A stretch of DNA of 64,000 bases, from the NCBI RefSeq assembly GCF_009828585.1, contig NZ_WSRZ01000008.1:1-64000 (forward strand), in the 5' to 3' direction. Of this stretch, positions 47,343-57,664 are shown piece after piece. The position numbers were made by a program, and so were the translations under genes. The stretch comes from Shewanella litoralis (GTDB lineage Bacteria > Pseudomonadota > Gammaproteobacteria > Enterobacterales > Shewanellaceae). The notes below the pieces were generated by a model, which saw only the letters and a program-made list of their open reading frames with translations, had not been told where the DNA came from and searched no databases. Position 1 is the first letter of the stretch; each line of letters begins with the position of its first letter.

Positions 47343-49126
47343 TGACTCACTCAACTGAGCAAACCTCACTGCAAACTGACGCGCCTCAAACTGCAGCACA
47401 TGCGATATCAACGCGTAGCACATCATTACGAGTATTAGCGCCGTTTTTAGCCTTGTTTCGTCGCCAATGGCTAATGATGCTGACCGGCTTAATATTAACC
47501 TTTATCACCTTATTAACCGGCATTGGTTTGTTGTCATTATCGGGCTGGTTTTTATCGGCCACGGCAATAGCGGGGTTATCTGTTGCCACTGCACAAATGT
47601 TTAACTTTTTTACCCCAGCTGGCGGAGTACGGTTTTTCTCTATTGCCCGTACCGCTAGCCGCTATGGTGAACGTTTAGCCACCCACGAAGCCACATTTAA
47701 ATTGTTAACTCAATTGCGTATTTGGGCGTGGCAAAAGCTTTTACCCCTCAGTGCTGCCAACCTGCAAGGTTTACGTAAAGGTGATTTGCTTAATCGTTTA
47801 GTGGCCGACATCGATACCTTAGATCATTTGTATTTACGCTTGCTCACGCCTTTAGTGGCGTCGCTACTGATGATTGCAGGGCTGTTTGTTTTTTTAGCCT
47901 GGTTTGATCTCAGCTTAGCCTTGAGTTTGTGCAGCATTTTATTGTTAGCCTGGTGCGTACTACCTGTGGTGTTTTATGTGCTTGGTAAAGCGCCTGGTCG
48001 GGCATTAATTGATGCGAAACAGCAATATCGAGTTATGTTATTAGATGTGATTCAGGGCCAAGCCGAATTAAGTCTATTTGCGGCTAACAGCCGTTATTTA
48101 GCCAAACTTGAGCAAGCGCAAGCGCGATTATTTAGCCAACAAACAGCCATGGCCAATATTACCGGCTTAAGCCAGGCCATGTTGATTTTGGTTAACGGCA
48201 GTGCCGTGGTTGTGATGTTGTATTTGGCCAGTCATGGCGTGGGCGATAAGGTACCGCCTGGGCCGTTAATGGCATTGATGGTGTTTGCCACCATGGCCAG
48301 CCTTGAGATGATGATGCCCATCGCAGGTGCATTTCAACATTTATCCAGTACCTTGCTTGCCGCACAGCGTGTCACAGACATCACTGAACAAGCCCCCGCT
48401 GTGAGCTTTAATGATCAAAGTTCGCTTCAAGTTAGCTCCGGTGCGTTGCAATTGCATCAGGTGCATTTTGCTTATCAGCCAAACTCACCGATTTTACAGG
48501 GCGTTAATTTAACCCTAAACGCGGGTGAAAAGGTGGCGATAGTTGGCCCTACAGGCTGTGGTAAATCGAGCTTGTTTGGGCTGATTACCCGAGAATGGTT
48601 GTCGCAGCAAGGCAATATTACCCTCGATGGGCACCCCATCGCCGATTACAGCGAAGCTGAACTGCGGGCAGCTATGACGGTGGTGAGCCAACGTATTTAT
48701 TTATTTGCTGGCACATTGCGTGACAATTTAGCGCTGGCGCTGCCGTTTATTCAAGGCGAGCCGAAAAAAGCCCACGATGAGCGATTTGTCGAAGTATTAC
48801 AGCAAGTTGGTTTAGCAACATTATTACAAGGCGACAAGCCTTTAGACACCTGGATAGGGGAAGGTGGTCGACAATTATCGGGTGGCGAACAGCGTCGAAT
48901 CGGCGTGGCGAGAGCGTTATTGCGTGATGCCCCGCTATTGTTATTAGATGAACCAACAGAAGGGCTCGATAAACGTACCGAGCGCGAAATACTGTCATTG
49001 TTATTGAACTTTGCAGAAAATAAAACCCTATTAATGATTAGCCATCGCACCGCAGCCTTAGACAAAATGGATGCGGTTTATACCATCAAACAGGGCATAT
49101 TGCAGCGTACAAATTTTGCGAGTTAA
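47342..49126 (+). CDS. cydC: Heterodimeric ABC exporter subunit CydC
   Basis: 594 residues. Exporter domain with FLTGIGLLSLSGWFLSATA-type helix 1 and GGVRFFSIARTASRYGER, a hallmark of CydC. ATPase: Walker A GPTGCGKSS, signature LSGGEQRRIGVARAL, Walker B LLLLDEPTEG, so the canonical site is complete. Start TAATG overlaps cydD. A 258-base gap with an 11-bp inverted repeat (49154-49164 and 49182-49192) follows. Confidence 0.93.
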   Translation: MTHSTEQTSLQTDAPQTAAHAISTRSTSLRVLAPFLALFRRQWLMMLTGLILTFITLLTGIGLLSLSGWFLSATAIAGLSVATAQMFNFFTPAGGVRFFSIARTASRYGERLATHEATFKLLTQLRIWAWQKLLPLSAANLQGLRKGDLLNRLVADIDTLDHLYLRLLTPLVASLLMIAGLFVFLAWFDLSLALSLCSILLLAWCVLPVVFYVLGKAPGRALIDAKQQYRVMLLDVIQGQAELSLFAANSRYLAKLEQAQARLFSQQTAMANITGLSQAMLILVNGSAVVVMLYLASHGVGDKVPPGPLMALMVFATMASLEMMMPIAGAFQHLSSTLLAAQRVTDITEQAPAVSFNDQSSLQVSSGALQLHQVHFAYQPNSPILQGVNLTLNAGEKVAIVGPTGCGKSSLFGLITREWLSQQGNITLDGHPIADYSEAELRAAMTVVSQRIYLFAGTLRDNLALALPFIQGEPKKAHDERFVEVLQQVGLATLLQGDKPLDTWIGEGGRQLSGGEQRRIGVARALLRDAPLLLLDEPTEGLDKRTEREILSLLLNFAENKTLLMISHRTAALDKMDAVYTIKQGILQRTNFAS

Positions 49127-49384
49127 CCCACTAAAGTCTGCGCTAATACTGAGATTTATGCTTATTTTCTTTATTAGCGAGTAAGCATAAATGCTTAGGT
49201 AACTAATATCCTTTCTGATACAAAAATTACATAAAGCGATTTCGCTCGTTGCGATAAATTGATCCGTCTCACAAATTTGCGATTAGGTTATGTTTCAAAA
49301 TTACAGTCTGCGCTGGGAGTGTGATCTTTGTTCATATATTAGCAGTTGCAAACATATACCATAAGCTATCGAAATTTTTTATAG

Positions 49385-50773
49385 ATGGTGAATGACATGG
49401 CTGGTGTTGCAAACCCAGTGATAACCATTAAGCGGGGGCTTGATATCCCGATTGCTGGTGAACCACTACAGCAAATAGATGGCGCGCCAAAAGCGACACA
49501 AGTGGCGTTGATTGGCGAAGAATATGTTGGCTTAAAACCAACCATGATGGTTGAAGTTGGCGATCGCGTAACAGCAGGCCAAACGCTATTTGAAGACAAA
49601 AAAACGCCTGGAGTGCAATTTACCGCACCTGCAAGTGGTGTAGTATCTGCGATTAATCGTGGCGAACGCCGTGTATTACAGTCGGTAGTGATTGATTGTG
49701 ATGCTGAGCAAACAGCGACTAAGATTTTGCAACCACAGGTGCTTAGCGGTTTAAGTCTTGAAAGCGTTAAGCAAGGCTTAGTCGACAGTGGCTTATGGAC
49801 TGCATTCAGAACTCGTCCGTTTTCGCGCGTACCGCAACTTGATGCGACTCCTGCTGGCATATTTGTCACCGCCATTGATACCAATCCGTTAGCGGCTGAC
49901 CCTCGAGTAGTGATTGCAACTCAAACGGCAGCATTTGAGGCCGGGTTATATGTATTGAGCCTATTAACTTCTGGCACAGTGTACTTGTGTCAGGACGACG
50001 GTGAGTCACTGATAAAGCAAGCCAATGAGTATGACTTATCAGACATTAGCGTTCAGCGTTTTAATGGCGTACACCCTGCAGGTTTAGTCGGTACCCATAT
50101 CCATTATCTTTTGCCAGTCAGTATTGAGCGTCAAGTGTGGCACCTGGGTTATCAAGACGTAATTGCCTTTGGCAAACTGTTTTTAACCGGTGAACTTTAC
50201 ACCGACCGCATTATTGCTATTGCTGGCCCAAATGTACTAACACCGCGTTTGGTACGTACTCAATTGGGCGCCAAACTCAGCGAATGGGTTAATAGTGAAA
50301 TTGACCAGCGTCAGTCGCGCATCGTATCTGGGTCATTATTGTCAGGCCACACTGCGGCAGGGGTTTATGATTACCTTGGTCGTTTCCATAATCAGGTCAG
50401 TGTGCTAACTGAAAATGATCGCCAGGAAGTATTACCTTGGGTGCGTCATGACAACAATAAGTTTTCGCTCACCGGTATCATGATGTCTGGCTTTAGCCGC
50501 ACCAAAAAACTATTCGATTTTACCACTCATGCAGGTGGCTCTCCTCGCGCCATGATGGCATTTGGCCAACTTGACCATGTTATGCCGCTGGATATTCTCC
50601 CTATCTTATTGGTGCGCGATTTAGTGGTCCGAGATACCGACGAAGCACAACTGCTTGGCGCATTAGAGCTAGATGAAGAAGATTTAGCTTTATGTACGTT
50701 TGTGTGCCCAGGAAAGTATGACTTTGGTAAAGAACTTCGTGCTTGCCTAGATATTATCGAGAGGGAAGGTTAA
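49385..50773 (+). CDS. nqrA: Na+-NQR subunit A
   Basis: 462 residues. Contains ITIKRGLDIPIAGEP and LFEDKKTPGVQFTAPASGVV as in NqrA. Cytoplasmic subunit implicated in quinone binding. The N-terminus has an extra ~11 residues (MVNDMAGVANP) before the usual start; ATG 49397 is an alternative, and no strong ribosome binding site is seen for either. First gene of the nqr operon; its stop overlaps nqrB. Confidence 0.93.
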   Translation: MVNDMAGVANPVITIKRGLDIPIAGEPLQQIDGAPKATQVALIGEEYVGLKPTMMVEVGDRVTAGQTLFEDKKTPGVQFTAPASGVVSAINRGERRVLQSVVIDCDAEQTATKILQPQVLSGLSLESVKQGLVDSGLWTAFRTRPFSRVPQLDATPAGIFVTAIDTNPLAADPRVVIATQTAAFEAGLYVLSLLTSGTVYLCQDDGESLIKQANEYDLSDISVQRFNGVHPAGLVGTHIHYLLPVSIERQVWHLGYQDVIAFGKLFLTGELYTDRIIAIAGPNVLTPRLVRTQLGAKLSEWVNSEIDQRQSRIVSGSLLSGHTAAGVYDYLGRFHNQVSVLTENDRQEVLPWVRHDNNKFSLTGIMMSGFSRTKKLFDFTTHAGGSPRAMMAFGQLDHVMPLDILPILLVRDLVVRDTDEAQLLGALELDEEDLALCTFVCPGKYDFGKELRACLDIIEREG

Positions 50774-51984
50774 TGAGTCAGCAACAGAAAAAGCCCAGCC
50801 AAGATAGCTATTACGCTCATGGCGACTCGATGCGTAGCTTCTTACGTTCATTATGGATAGCCAATGGCCGCAGCACTAAAGGCCATGTGCATATTCGTGA
50901 TGCCATTGATGTTAAACGCACCATGCACATTGTGGGCATGTGTTTATTTCCGGCAATGTTATTTGGCATGTACAACTTGGGGCTACAAACTCAGGTCGCC
51001 ATTATGGCTGGTGCTTCGCAACCAGAAGCATGGCAACTGGCCATTTATAACTTATTGTTTGGCCCGTTAACTGAAAGCTCTGGCTTAATCAGCTTGTTTG
51101 CCTATGGTGCCAGTTTTTACGTGCCATTTTACCTCACGGCATTGCTAGTGAGCCTGGTGTGGGAGGTGGTATTTGCCAAAGTTCGCCATCAAGAGTTACA
51201 CGAAGGCTTCTTTGTTACTGCGTTGCTGTTCTCACTTATTCTACCCATTTCGACACCGTTATGGATTGTGGCCTTAGGCCTCAGTTTTGGTGTTGTGGTG
51301 GCAAAAGAGATGTTTGGCGGCATGGGGTATAACTTCTTAAACCCTGCACTGGCGGGTTATGCCTTTATTTATTTTGCTTACCCAACAGAGGTGGCCGCAT
51401 TAAGCCAGTTTGTGGCGGTTGATGGTTATTCTGGCGCAACCACGCTAACGCTAACCGTGGCTAAAAAGCTCAGCTTTGTCGATGCCAGCTGGTTTAGCGT
51501 GTTTAGCGACAGCACTTGGTGGGATGCGTTTTTAGGGTTTACCCCAGGTTCCGTTGGCGAAACGAGTACCTTAGCGATTTTAATTGGTGGCGGTATTTTA
51601 TTAATGACCCGTATTGCTGATTGGCGTGTGGTAGCGGGTGTGATGGTTGGGATGATATTAACCGTCTTATTGTTTAACTACTTTGGTTCAAGCAGAAATC
51701 CTATGTCAGCAATGCCGTGGACATGGCACTTAGTGACAGGAGGTTTTGCCTTGGGGATGATGTTTATGGCAACCGACCCGGTTACCGCCTCATATACCCG
51801 CAAGGCCAAATTTGCTTATGGTTTTACGATTGGTTTGATGACCATCGTTATCCGTTTACTCAATGCAAAAATGCCTGAAGGCATTATGTTAGCCATTTTG
51901 TTCACCAATTTATGGGCACCGTTATTCGACTACCTAGTCGCTCAAGCCAATATTAAACGGAGACTAAAACGTCATGGCCTTTAA
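50773..51984 (+). CDS. nqrB: Na+-NQR subunit B
   Basis: 403 residues with ten or so helices. The covalent FMN site is SGATT (T223 in DGYSGATTLT). Membrane subunit that carries FMN and riboflavin and forms part of the sodium path. The start at TAATG overlaps nqrA by one base and is supported by GAGGGAAGG. The end overlaps nqrC by 11 bases. Confidence 0.95.
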   Translation: MSQQQKKPSQDSYYAHGDSMRSFLRSLWIANGRSTKGHVHIRDAIDVKRTMHIVGMCLFPAMLFGMYNLGLQTQVAIMAGASQPEAWQLAIYNLLFGPLTESSGLISLFAYGASFYVPFYLTALLVSLVWEVVFAKVRHQELHEGFFVTALLFSLILPISTPLWIVALGLSFGVVVAKEMFGGMGYNFLNPALAGYAFIYFAYPTEVAALSQFVAVDGYSGATTLTLTVAKKLSFVDASWFSVFSDSTWWDAFLGFTPGSVGETSTLAILIGGGILLMTRIADWRVVAGVMVGMILTVLLFNYFGSSRNPMSAMPWTWHLVTGGFALGMMFMATDPVTASYTRKAKFAYGFTIGLMTIVIRLLNAKMPEGIMLAILFTNLWAPLFDYLVAQANIKRRLKRHGL

Positions 51985-52741
51985 AAAAGATACCGTTACC
52001 GGAACAATGATTTTTATCATCGTTTTAAGCTTGATTTGCTCGTTTATGATCACCGGTACTGCCGAGATTTTAAAAGAGCGTAAGTTGGCTAAAAAGCGTG
52101 ATGAAGTGAAGCAGTTTGTATTGAAAGCCGCGGGTATTGATATTAGCCAAGGTGACTTTAGCGAGCTGTTTGCGCAGCGTGTTAAGCCTAAAATGGTTAA
52201 TTTAGCCAGTGGGCAAGTCACTGAAAAAGACAATTTGCTCGACTATGACGAGCGTATGGCGGCGATTAATCCTGACACGTCAAGTAAGCCTAAAAAAGAC
52301 ATCGCCAAGATTAAAACCATGGCAAATGATATCCGTATTTTTGAGGTTTACGATAGCAATAACCAGCTCTCTAGTATTGTAATGCCTATTTACGGTAAAG
52401 GTTTATGGTCGATTATTTATGGCTATATGGCGATTAAACCAGACCTTAATACCATTGAAAATATCGTCATTTATGAACACGGTGAAACCCCGGGTATTGC
52501 CGATTTTGTTACTGACCCACAGTGGTTAGCGTTATGGCAGGGTAAAAAACTGTTTGATGAAAAAGGCAAAATGGCGATTAAAGTCATTAAAGGCGGCGCT
52601 AAAGAAGGTGACGTTCATGGTATCGATGGTGTCAGTGGTGCTACGCGAACCGGTGTTGGGATCCAACGTCTAGTCGAGTTTTGGTTTGGCGTTGAAGGAT
52701 ATCAAACCTATCTACACGCGATTGCTGCGGAGGGTAAGTAA
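51974..52741 (+). CDS. nqrC: Na+-NQR subunit C
   Basis: 255 residues. One N-terminal membrane helix and a periplasmic domain with the second covalent FMN site, GVSGATRTGVG (T224). Overlaps nqrB and touches nqrD directly. The FMN attachment needs ApbE, which is not encoded in this window. Confidence 0.95.
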   Translation: MAFKKDTVTGTMIFIIVLSLICSFMITGTAEILKERKLAKKRDEVKQFVLKAAGIDISQGDFSELFAQRVKPKMVNLASGQVTEKDNLLDYDERMAAINPDTSSKPKKDIAKIKTMANDIRIFEVYDSNNQLSSIVMPIYGKGLWSIIYGYMAIKPDLNTIENIVIYEHGETPGIADFVTDPQWLALWQGKKLFDEKGKMAIKVIKGGAKEGDVHGIDGVSGATRTGVGIQRLVEFWFGVEGYQTYLHAIAAEGK

Positions 52742-53362
52742 ATGAGTAATAACACGTCTACTCGCGAGATTTTAACATCGCCAATATTTGAAAATAACCC
52801 CGTTGCCATGCAGGTACTCGGTGTGTGTTCAGCATTGGCGGTGAGTAACTCAATGCAAACCGCATTAGTGATGACCTTAGCCGTGACCTTTGTACTGGTA
52901 TTTTCAAACTTAATTATCTCCAGTATTCGCCACTTTATTCCTAACAGTGTGCGGATTATTGCGCAAATGACCGTGATTGCCTCATTGGTGATTATTGTCG
53001 ATATGGTGCTGCAAGATGTGGCGTATGAACTGTCAAAACAGTTATCTGTGTTTGTCAGTTTGATCATTACTAACTGTATCATCATGGGCCGTGCTGAAGC
53101 CTTTGCCATGAAGCATCCGCCGCATTTAGCTGTGGTTGATGCATTAGGCAATGCCATGGGCTATGGCTTAATTTTACTGGGCGTTGCTTTTGTTCGTGAA
53201 TTGTTAGGCCGTGGCAGTTTGTTTGGTCACGACATACTCACCACCATTGAAAACGGTGGCTGGTACCTTGCTAACGAAATGTTCACGTTACCGCCAAGTG
53301 CATTCTTTTTAATTGGCGTGATGATTTGGGCCATTAAAGTCGTTCAGCGTAAGCGCAGATAA
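52742..53362 (+). CDS. nqrD: Na+-NQR subunit D
   Basis: 206 residues, six helices. [20 protein letters not shown] and [17 protein letters not shown] match NqrD/RnfE. The Cys in NCIIMGR belongs to the Fe site shared with NqrE. It starts one base after nqrC ends. Confidence 0.94.
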   Translation: MSNNTSTREILTSPIFENNPVAMQVLGVCSALAVSNSMQTALVMTLAVTFVLVFSNLIISSIRHFIPNSVRIIAQMTVIASLVIIVDMVLQDVAYELSKQLSVFVSLIITNCIIMGRAEAFAMKHPPHLAVVDALGNAMGYGLILLGVAFVRELLGRGSLFGHDILTTIENGGWYLANEMFTLPPSAFFLIGVMIWAIKVVQRKRR

Positions 53363-53371
53363 GGAAGCATC

Positions 53372-53980
53372 ATGGAACACTATATTAATTTATTTATCCA
53401 AGCTGCATTTATCGACAACATGGCCCTGTCTTTTTTCCTGGGTATGTGTACGTTTCTTGCCGTGTCTAAAAAGGTCTCTACCGCCTTTGGTTTAGGGATT
53501 GCCGTGATTGTTGTAATGGTGCTTGCTGTGCCATTAAATCAAATCATTTATGTGAATATTCTTGCGCCTGGTGCGTTAGCCTGGGCAGGTTTTCCTGAGT
53601 TAAATTTAAGCTACTTGCAGCTCATTACCTTTATTGGGGTTATTGCCGCATTAGTGCAAATTTTAGAAATGTTTTTAGACCGTTACATTCCTACTTTGTA
53701 TCAGTCATTGGGGATATTTTTACCGCTACTAACCGTAAACTGCGCCATTTTTGCTGGGGTAATTTTTATGGCTAACCGTGACTATGACTTAACCGAATCG
53801 GTGGTGTTTGCATCGGGTTCAGCTGTGGGTTGGGCGATGGCGATTGTATTACTTGCAGGCTTACGTGAGCGAATGAAGTTTCATGCCATACCTGATGGTT
53901 TACAAGGTATCGGTATTACCTTTATCACTACAGGTTTGATGGCACTTGGGTTTATGTCTTTTGCTGGCATCACGTTATAA
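53372..53980 (+). CDS. nqrE: Na+-NQR subunit E
   Basis: 202 residues, six helices. [20 protein letters not shown] and [15 protein letters not shown] match NqrE/RnfA; the Cys in MCTF and NCAIF complete the membrane iron site with NqrD. AAGGAAG precedes the ATG nine bases after nqrD. Confidence 0.95.
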   Translation: MEHYINLFIQAAFIDNMALSFFLGMCTFLAVSKKVSTAFGLGIAVIVVMVLAVPLNQIIYVNILAPGALAWAGFPELNLSYLQLITFIGVIAALVQILEMFLDRYIPTLYQSLGIFLPLLTVNCAIFAGVIFMANRDYDLTESVVFASGSAVGWAMAIVLLAGLRERMKFHAIPDGLQGIGITFITTGLMALGFMSFAGITL

Positions 53981-54004
53981 CGCATTGATAAGAAGGGCTA
54001 TGTA

Positions 54005-55222
54005 ATGGAAATGGCAATAGGTATAGGCATGTTTACCGTTGTGGTATGCATCCTAGTAATGGTGATTTTACTCGCCAAGCGTAAGTTAGTCAGTACCGAA
54101 GATGTCACTATTAGCATTAACGGTGAAGCAGATAAAACGGTAAGAACGCCAGCGGGCGACAAGTTACTTGGCGCGTTAGCAGGGCAGCAAATTTTTATTC
54201 CGTCTGCATGTGGTGGCGGTGGTACTTGTGGTCAATGTCGCGTTACAGTAAAGTCTGGTGGCGGTGATATTTTAGCCACTGAGCTGGACCATATTACTAA
54301 AAAAGAAGCCAAAGAAGGTTGTCGATTGGCGTGTCAGGTTACCGTGCGCACTGACATGGAACTTGAAGTTGACGAAGAAATCTTTGGGGTTAAAAAGTGG
54401 CAATGTGAGGTTATTTCAAATGATAACCAGGCAACTTTCATTAAAGAATTGCTGTTAAAAATTCCAGATGGCGAAGAAGTGCTATTTAAAGCCGGTGGTT
54501 ATATTCAAATTGAAGCCCCTGCGCATGAAGTGCGTTATGCCGATTTTGATATTCCTGAAGAATATCGTGGTGACTGGGTTAAGTACGGTTTATTCGACTT
54601 AGTGTCTAAGGTAGATGAAGACGTATTACGTGCTTACTCAATGGCAAATTACCCAGATGAAAAGGGCCGTATTATGCTTAACGTGCGTATTGCGACCCCG
54701 CCAAAAGAAGGGTTACCACCAGGCAAAATGTCATCGTACATCTTTAATTTAAAAGCCGGTGACAAGGTGACGATTTCAGGGCCATTTGGTGAGTTCTTTG
54801 TTAAAGAGACCGATGCTGAGATGGTGTTTGTTGGCGGTGGTGCCGGTATGGCGCCAATGCGTTCGCACATTTTTAATCAATTAAAAAGTGTTAAAACCAA
54901 GCGTAAAATGAGTTTCTGGTATGGAGCTCGTTCAACCCGTGAAGTGTTTTATCAACACGACTTTGATCAATTAGCTGCCGAAAATGATAACTTTGTCTGG
55001 CATGTCGCGCTGTCTGATCCTTTGCCAGAAGATAACTGGACGGGTTACACCGGCTTTATTCATAACGTGCTGTATGAGAACTACTTAAAACAGCATAAAG
55101 CGCCAGAAGATTGTGAGTTTTATATGTGTGGCCCTCCAATTATGAATGCATCAGTTATCGCCATGCTAGAAAGTTTAGGTGTTGAATCTGAAAACATCTT
55201 ACTCGATGATTTTGGCGATTAG
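54005..55222 (+). CDS. nqrF: Na+-NQR subunit F (NADH dehydrogenase)
   Basis: 405 residues. N-terminal helix, then a [2Fe-2S] ferredoxin domain with C69, C75, C78 and C111 ([13 protein letters not shown] and RLACQV), then the FAD domain ([10 protein letters not shown]) and NADH site ([19 protein letters not shown]). It takes electrons from NADH and feeds the pump. Last gene of the operon, with a strong terminator. Confidence 0.95.
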   Translation: MEMAIGIGMFTVVVCILVMVILLAKRKLVSTEDVTISINGEADKTVRTPAGDKLLGALAGQQIFIPSACGGGGTCGQCRVTVKSGGGDILATELDHITKKEAKEGCRLACQVTVRTDMELEVDEEIFGVKKWQCEVISNDNQATFIKELLLKIPDGEEVLFKAGGYIQIEAPAHEVRYADFDIPEEYRGDWVKYGLFDLVSKVDEDVLRAYSMANYPDEKGRIMLNVRIATPPKEGLPPGKMSSYIFNLKAGDKVTISGPFGEFFVKETDAEMVFVGGGAGMAPMRSHIFNQLKSVKTKRKMSFWYGARSTREVFYQHDFDQLAAENDNFVWHVALSDPLPEDNWTGYTGFIHNVLYENYLKQHKAPEDCEFYMCGPPIMNASVIAMLESLGVESENILLDDFGD

Positions 55223-55271
55223 TGTCACTGTGTTCTAAGGTTTCGCCCATTTAGTGTAGCGGTGAGATAAC

Positions 55272-55308
55272 AAAAATCCCCAAGCGCGTTTAGCGCTTGG
55301 GGATTTTT
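55272..55308 (+). terminator. Terminator of the nqr operon
   Basis: AAAAATCCCCAAGCGC (55272-55287) and GCGCTTGGGGATTTTT (55293-55308) form a perfect 16-bp stem with loop GTTTA. It can also work for the convergent small gene at 55334-55513. Confidence 0.92.
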
Positions 55309-55333
55309 TATGTGCTAGATGGTGTTATTCGCA

Positions 55334-55513
55334 TTAACCTAAACGTTCTGAAAAAGCCAAATAGCGCATCACTTCATCTTTATTAAAACTCAGCTCTTCA
55401 CCATTTTGCTCACTCGATAACAGATTCTCTCGGGCATAGCGTTTAATCGTTGTAGGACTTTTATCAAGTATTTTGCAGACTTCATCTAAAGTTAAATAAT
55501 CATTGTCACTCAT
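55334..55513 (-). CDS. Small MerR/excisionase-type helix-turn-helix protein, 59 aa
   Basis: The peptide MSDNDYLTLDEVCKILDKSP continues TTIKRYARENLLSSEQ and is a single winged helix-turn-helix of the MerR/Xis type without any effector domain. GGAGAAGAAT before ATG 55513 supports this start over the one four codons upstream. Such stand-alone HTH proteins can be regulators or recombination directionality factors; no integrase lies nearby, so a regulator is more likely. Confidence 0.72.
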   Translation of the reverse strand: MSDNDYLTLDEVCKILDKSPTTIKRYARENLLSSEQNGEELSFNKDEVMRYLAFSERLG

Positions 55514-55586
55514 ATTCTTCTCCATCCTTATCGGTTGCTTGCTAGAGTCTTTTACATTGTTAATCTATTGGCTTCGTTTCGCTATT

Positions 55587-55613
55587 ATTTCGTATTTCGT
55601 ATTTCGTATTTCG
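55587..55613. repeat. 7-bp tandem repeat (ATTTCGT), nearly four units
   Basis: ATTTCGT at 55587, 55594 and 55601, then ATTTCG at 55608. It lies between the small HTH gene start and the end of the SDR gene. A slippage-prone microsatellite. Confidence 0.85.
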
Positions 55614-55637
55614 AGCTTAGGCTATGTAAATATAGGC

Positions 55638-56318
55638 TTAATGCTGACTGTTATGCATCATCACATTGGTGATAATTTTGGTTGTTGGCGCGGTTTGGGG
55701 TTTAAGTGCGACTTGGTACATCGCCTGCGCAACGGCATTAGCATCAATAGGTTGGTATTTATGTAATGGCCCAATAAAAAGCCAGCTGAACAGGCTAAAC
55801 ACAGCTTGCCCTATCCCTTCTAAAAAACGCCCTTGAGCACGTTCGCCCAATAATAAGCTGGGTTGAAAAATATTAAGCACAGGCAATGCCATAGCCGTTA
55901 ATCCTTGTTCGAGTTCACCTTTTACTCGATTATAAAACACTGTCGATTTAGCACTAGCACCTTGAGCGGTGACTACCATAAATTTAAGTGTGGGATTATT
56001 TTGTACCAGGCATAATTTGGCAAAGGCGAGTACGGCAAGTTTATCGACTTGAATAAAGGCTTCTTCGCTACCGGCTTCTTTTATGGTGGTGCCGAGGCAG
56101 CAAAATGCATGGTCGATTTTATCAGGTAAGCTGAGTTCACGTATTTCATCAATCTGGCAGGCAATAAATTGCACTTTTTCAGCGCCAAATTGATGCTCAA
56201 CTAGTGCAGGTGTTGAACGTCCAATCACAATAACTTTGCTGTATTGTTCGCTTTCAATTAATTGACTCAGTAATGCATTACCTACTAAGCCTGTCGCACC
56301 CATTATCGCTGCAATCAT
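55638..56318 (-). CDS. NAD(P)-binding SDR-like protein (HTATIP2/YwnB type)
   Basis: 226 residues with an N-terminal Rossmann motif AIMGATGLVGNALLSQL. HAFCCLGTTIKEAGSEEAF and FYNRVKGELEQ (Tyr-x3-Lys variant as YNRVK) match atypical short-chain dehydrogenases related to HTATIP2/TIP30. Substrate unknown. Monocistronic; divergent from the nitroreductase gene at 56469. Confidence 0.8.
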   Translation of the reverse strand: MIAAIMGATGLVGNALLSQLIESEQYSKVIVIGRSTPALVEHQFGAEKVQFIACQIDEIRELSLPDKIDHAFCCLGTTIKEAGSEEAFIQVDKLAVLAFAKLCLVQNNPTLKFMVVTAQGASAKSTVFYNRVKGELEQGLTAMALPVLNIFQPSLLLGERAQGRFLEGIGQAVFSLFSWLFIGPLHKYQPIDANAVAQAMYQVALKPQTAPTTKIITNVMMHNSQH

Positions 56319-56468
56319 ATAATCCTTTATTATGCTAAAACGTTGAACTCATGCTATTGACTGTAATCTGTCGGCGATAGGGATTCAATAAGAATATTTG
56401 TATAGCATTTTTAGTGATGTTTGTTAGCTTATAGCATTATCTTAATCGGCTCATTTTAAGGACATGTT

Positions 56469-57137
56469 ATGACAGCGCATTTGCCGCTTACCGATTTTAT
56501 AGAATACCCGCAAGATGAAATGCTTAAACGTGCCCAAGATAACTACCAGCAGGTTAAGCGTCGTCACTCTATTCGGGCCTTTTCCGATCGCGCCGTACCG
56601 CAAGCCATTATTGAGCAATGTATTTTAGCAGCAGGCACAGCGCCTAATGGTGCTAATCATCAACCCTGGCACTTTGTGGCCATTAATAGCCCTGAGATAA
56701 AAGCACAAATTCGTCAACAAGCTGAAGCGTTAGAGCAGGCTTTTTATGCTGGCAGAGCTGGAGAAGAGTGGCTAGATGCGTTAAAACCATTAGGTACAGA
56801 TGCGAACAAACCGTATTTAGAACATGCACCCTGGTTGATTGCGGTGTTTAGTCAAAAACGTAGCGAAGATGAAGGTGAGCAAAAGAGCAATTATTATGTA
56901 CACGAGTCTGTGGGGATAGCGACCGGTTTTTTAATTCAGGCGCTTCATCATGCCGGGCTTGGTACATTAACTCATACCCCTAAACCCATGAGTTTTTTGA
57001 GTAAAGTATGCGGCCGAGACAATGATAATGAGCGGCCTTATATGTTAATTATTGCCGGTTATCCAGCCGACAATGCCACAGTTCCACAGCATGCAATGGA
57101 TAAAAAATCACTGAATGAAATGTGTGACTTTTTGTAA
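56469..57137 (+). CDS. Nitroreductase family protein
   Basis: 222 residues. RRHSIRAFSDRAVPQAIIEQ and AAGTAPNGANHQPWHFVAI are the classic FMN-binding motifs of the nitroreductase fold; TGFLIQALHHAGLGTLTHTP follows. Such enzymes reduce nitro compounds, quinones or iodotyrosine-like substrates with NAD(P)H. The real substrate is unknown. AAGGACATGTT precedes the ATG. Confidence 0.88.
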   Translation: MTAHLPLTDFIEYPQDEMLKRAQDNYQQVKRRHSIRAFSDRAVPQAIIEQCILAAGTAPNGANHQPWHFVAINSPEIKAQIRQQAEALEQAFYAGRAGEEWLDALKPLGTDANKPYLEHAPWLIAVFSQKRSEDEGEQKSNYYVHESVGIATGFLIQALHHAGLGTLTHTPKPMSFLSKVCGRDNDNERPYMLIIAGYPADNATVPQHAMDKKSLNEMCDFL

Positions 57138-57229
57138 ATAGACCAAGGCATTCGCAGTCATGATTTCGGCCGAGGTATGATGGCTATCGTGGCAGTGTTT
57201 CAAGCTATAAAGTATTAAAGGGAGTTAAT

Positions 57230-57616
57230 ATGAAGTTAATAAGTGCAGTACTGGCGTTGACTTTGGGCGGCATGATGTCGATGTTAGCTGAGGCTGACAT
57301 CCAAGAAACCCAATCGGCTCAGGGCGATCTCGTTGAGTTGTCGATTACACTTAATGAAGATTCAATTGGGTTAAGTTGTTTGCCAAGAACAGAGGCGGCC
57401 AGTGTCACCGCCGATTGGGTTGTTGAATGTAATAGTTTGGCTTATTCGTATCTGAGCGCTAAATCCGCGCAAGGAATGATGTTTATGCGCCAAATTAATA
57501 AAAAACCATTTGGTATGGCGGCTGATTTTATTGCGACCAATTTAATGCAAAATCCGGCTGGATTTAAAGCGGCACATATCTCGCAGGAATTTGAGTTTAC
57601 GACTAAAAAGACTTAA
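57230..57616 (+). CDS. Hypothetical secreted protein, 128 aa
   Basis: A signal peptide (KLISAVLALTLGGMMSMLAEA) is followed by ~105 residues with one likely disulfide pair (LSCLPRT and VVECNSL). No family recognised. AAAGGGAG precedes the ATG. A hairpin terminator shared with the convergent acyltransferase gene follows. Confidence 0.7.
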   Translation: MKLISAVLALTLGGMMSMLAEADIQETQSAQGDLVELSITLNEDSIGLSCLPRTEAASVTADWVVECNSLAYSYLSAKSAQGMMFMRQINKKPFGMAADFIATNLMQNPAGFKAAHISQEFEFTTKKT

Positions 57617-57637
57617 AGCATTGTTAAAGATTAAATA

Positions 57638-57662
57638 AAAAAGCGCCACCATGGCGCTTTTT
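57638..57662. terminator. Bidirectional terminator
   Basis: AAAAAGCGCC (57638-57647) pairs with GGCGCTTTTT (57653-57662), loop ACCAT. It lies between convergent genes. Confidence 0.85.
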
Positions 57663-57664
57663 CA

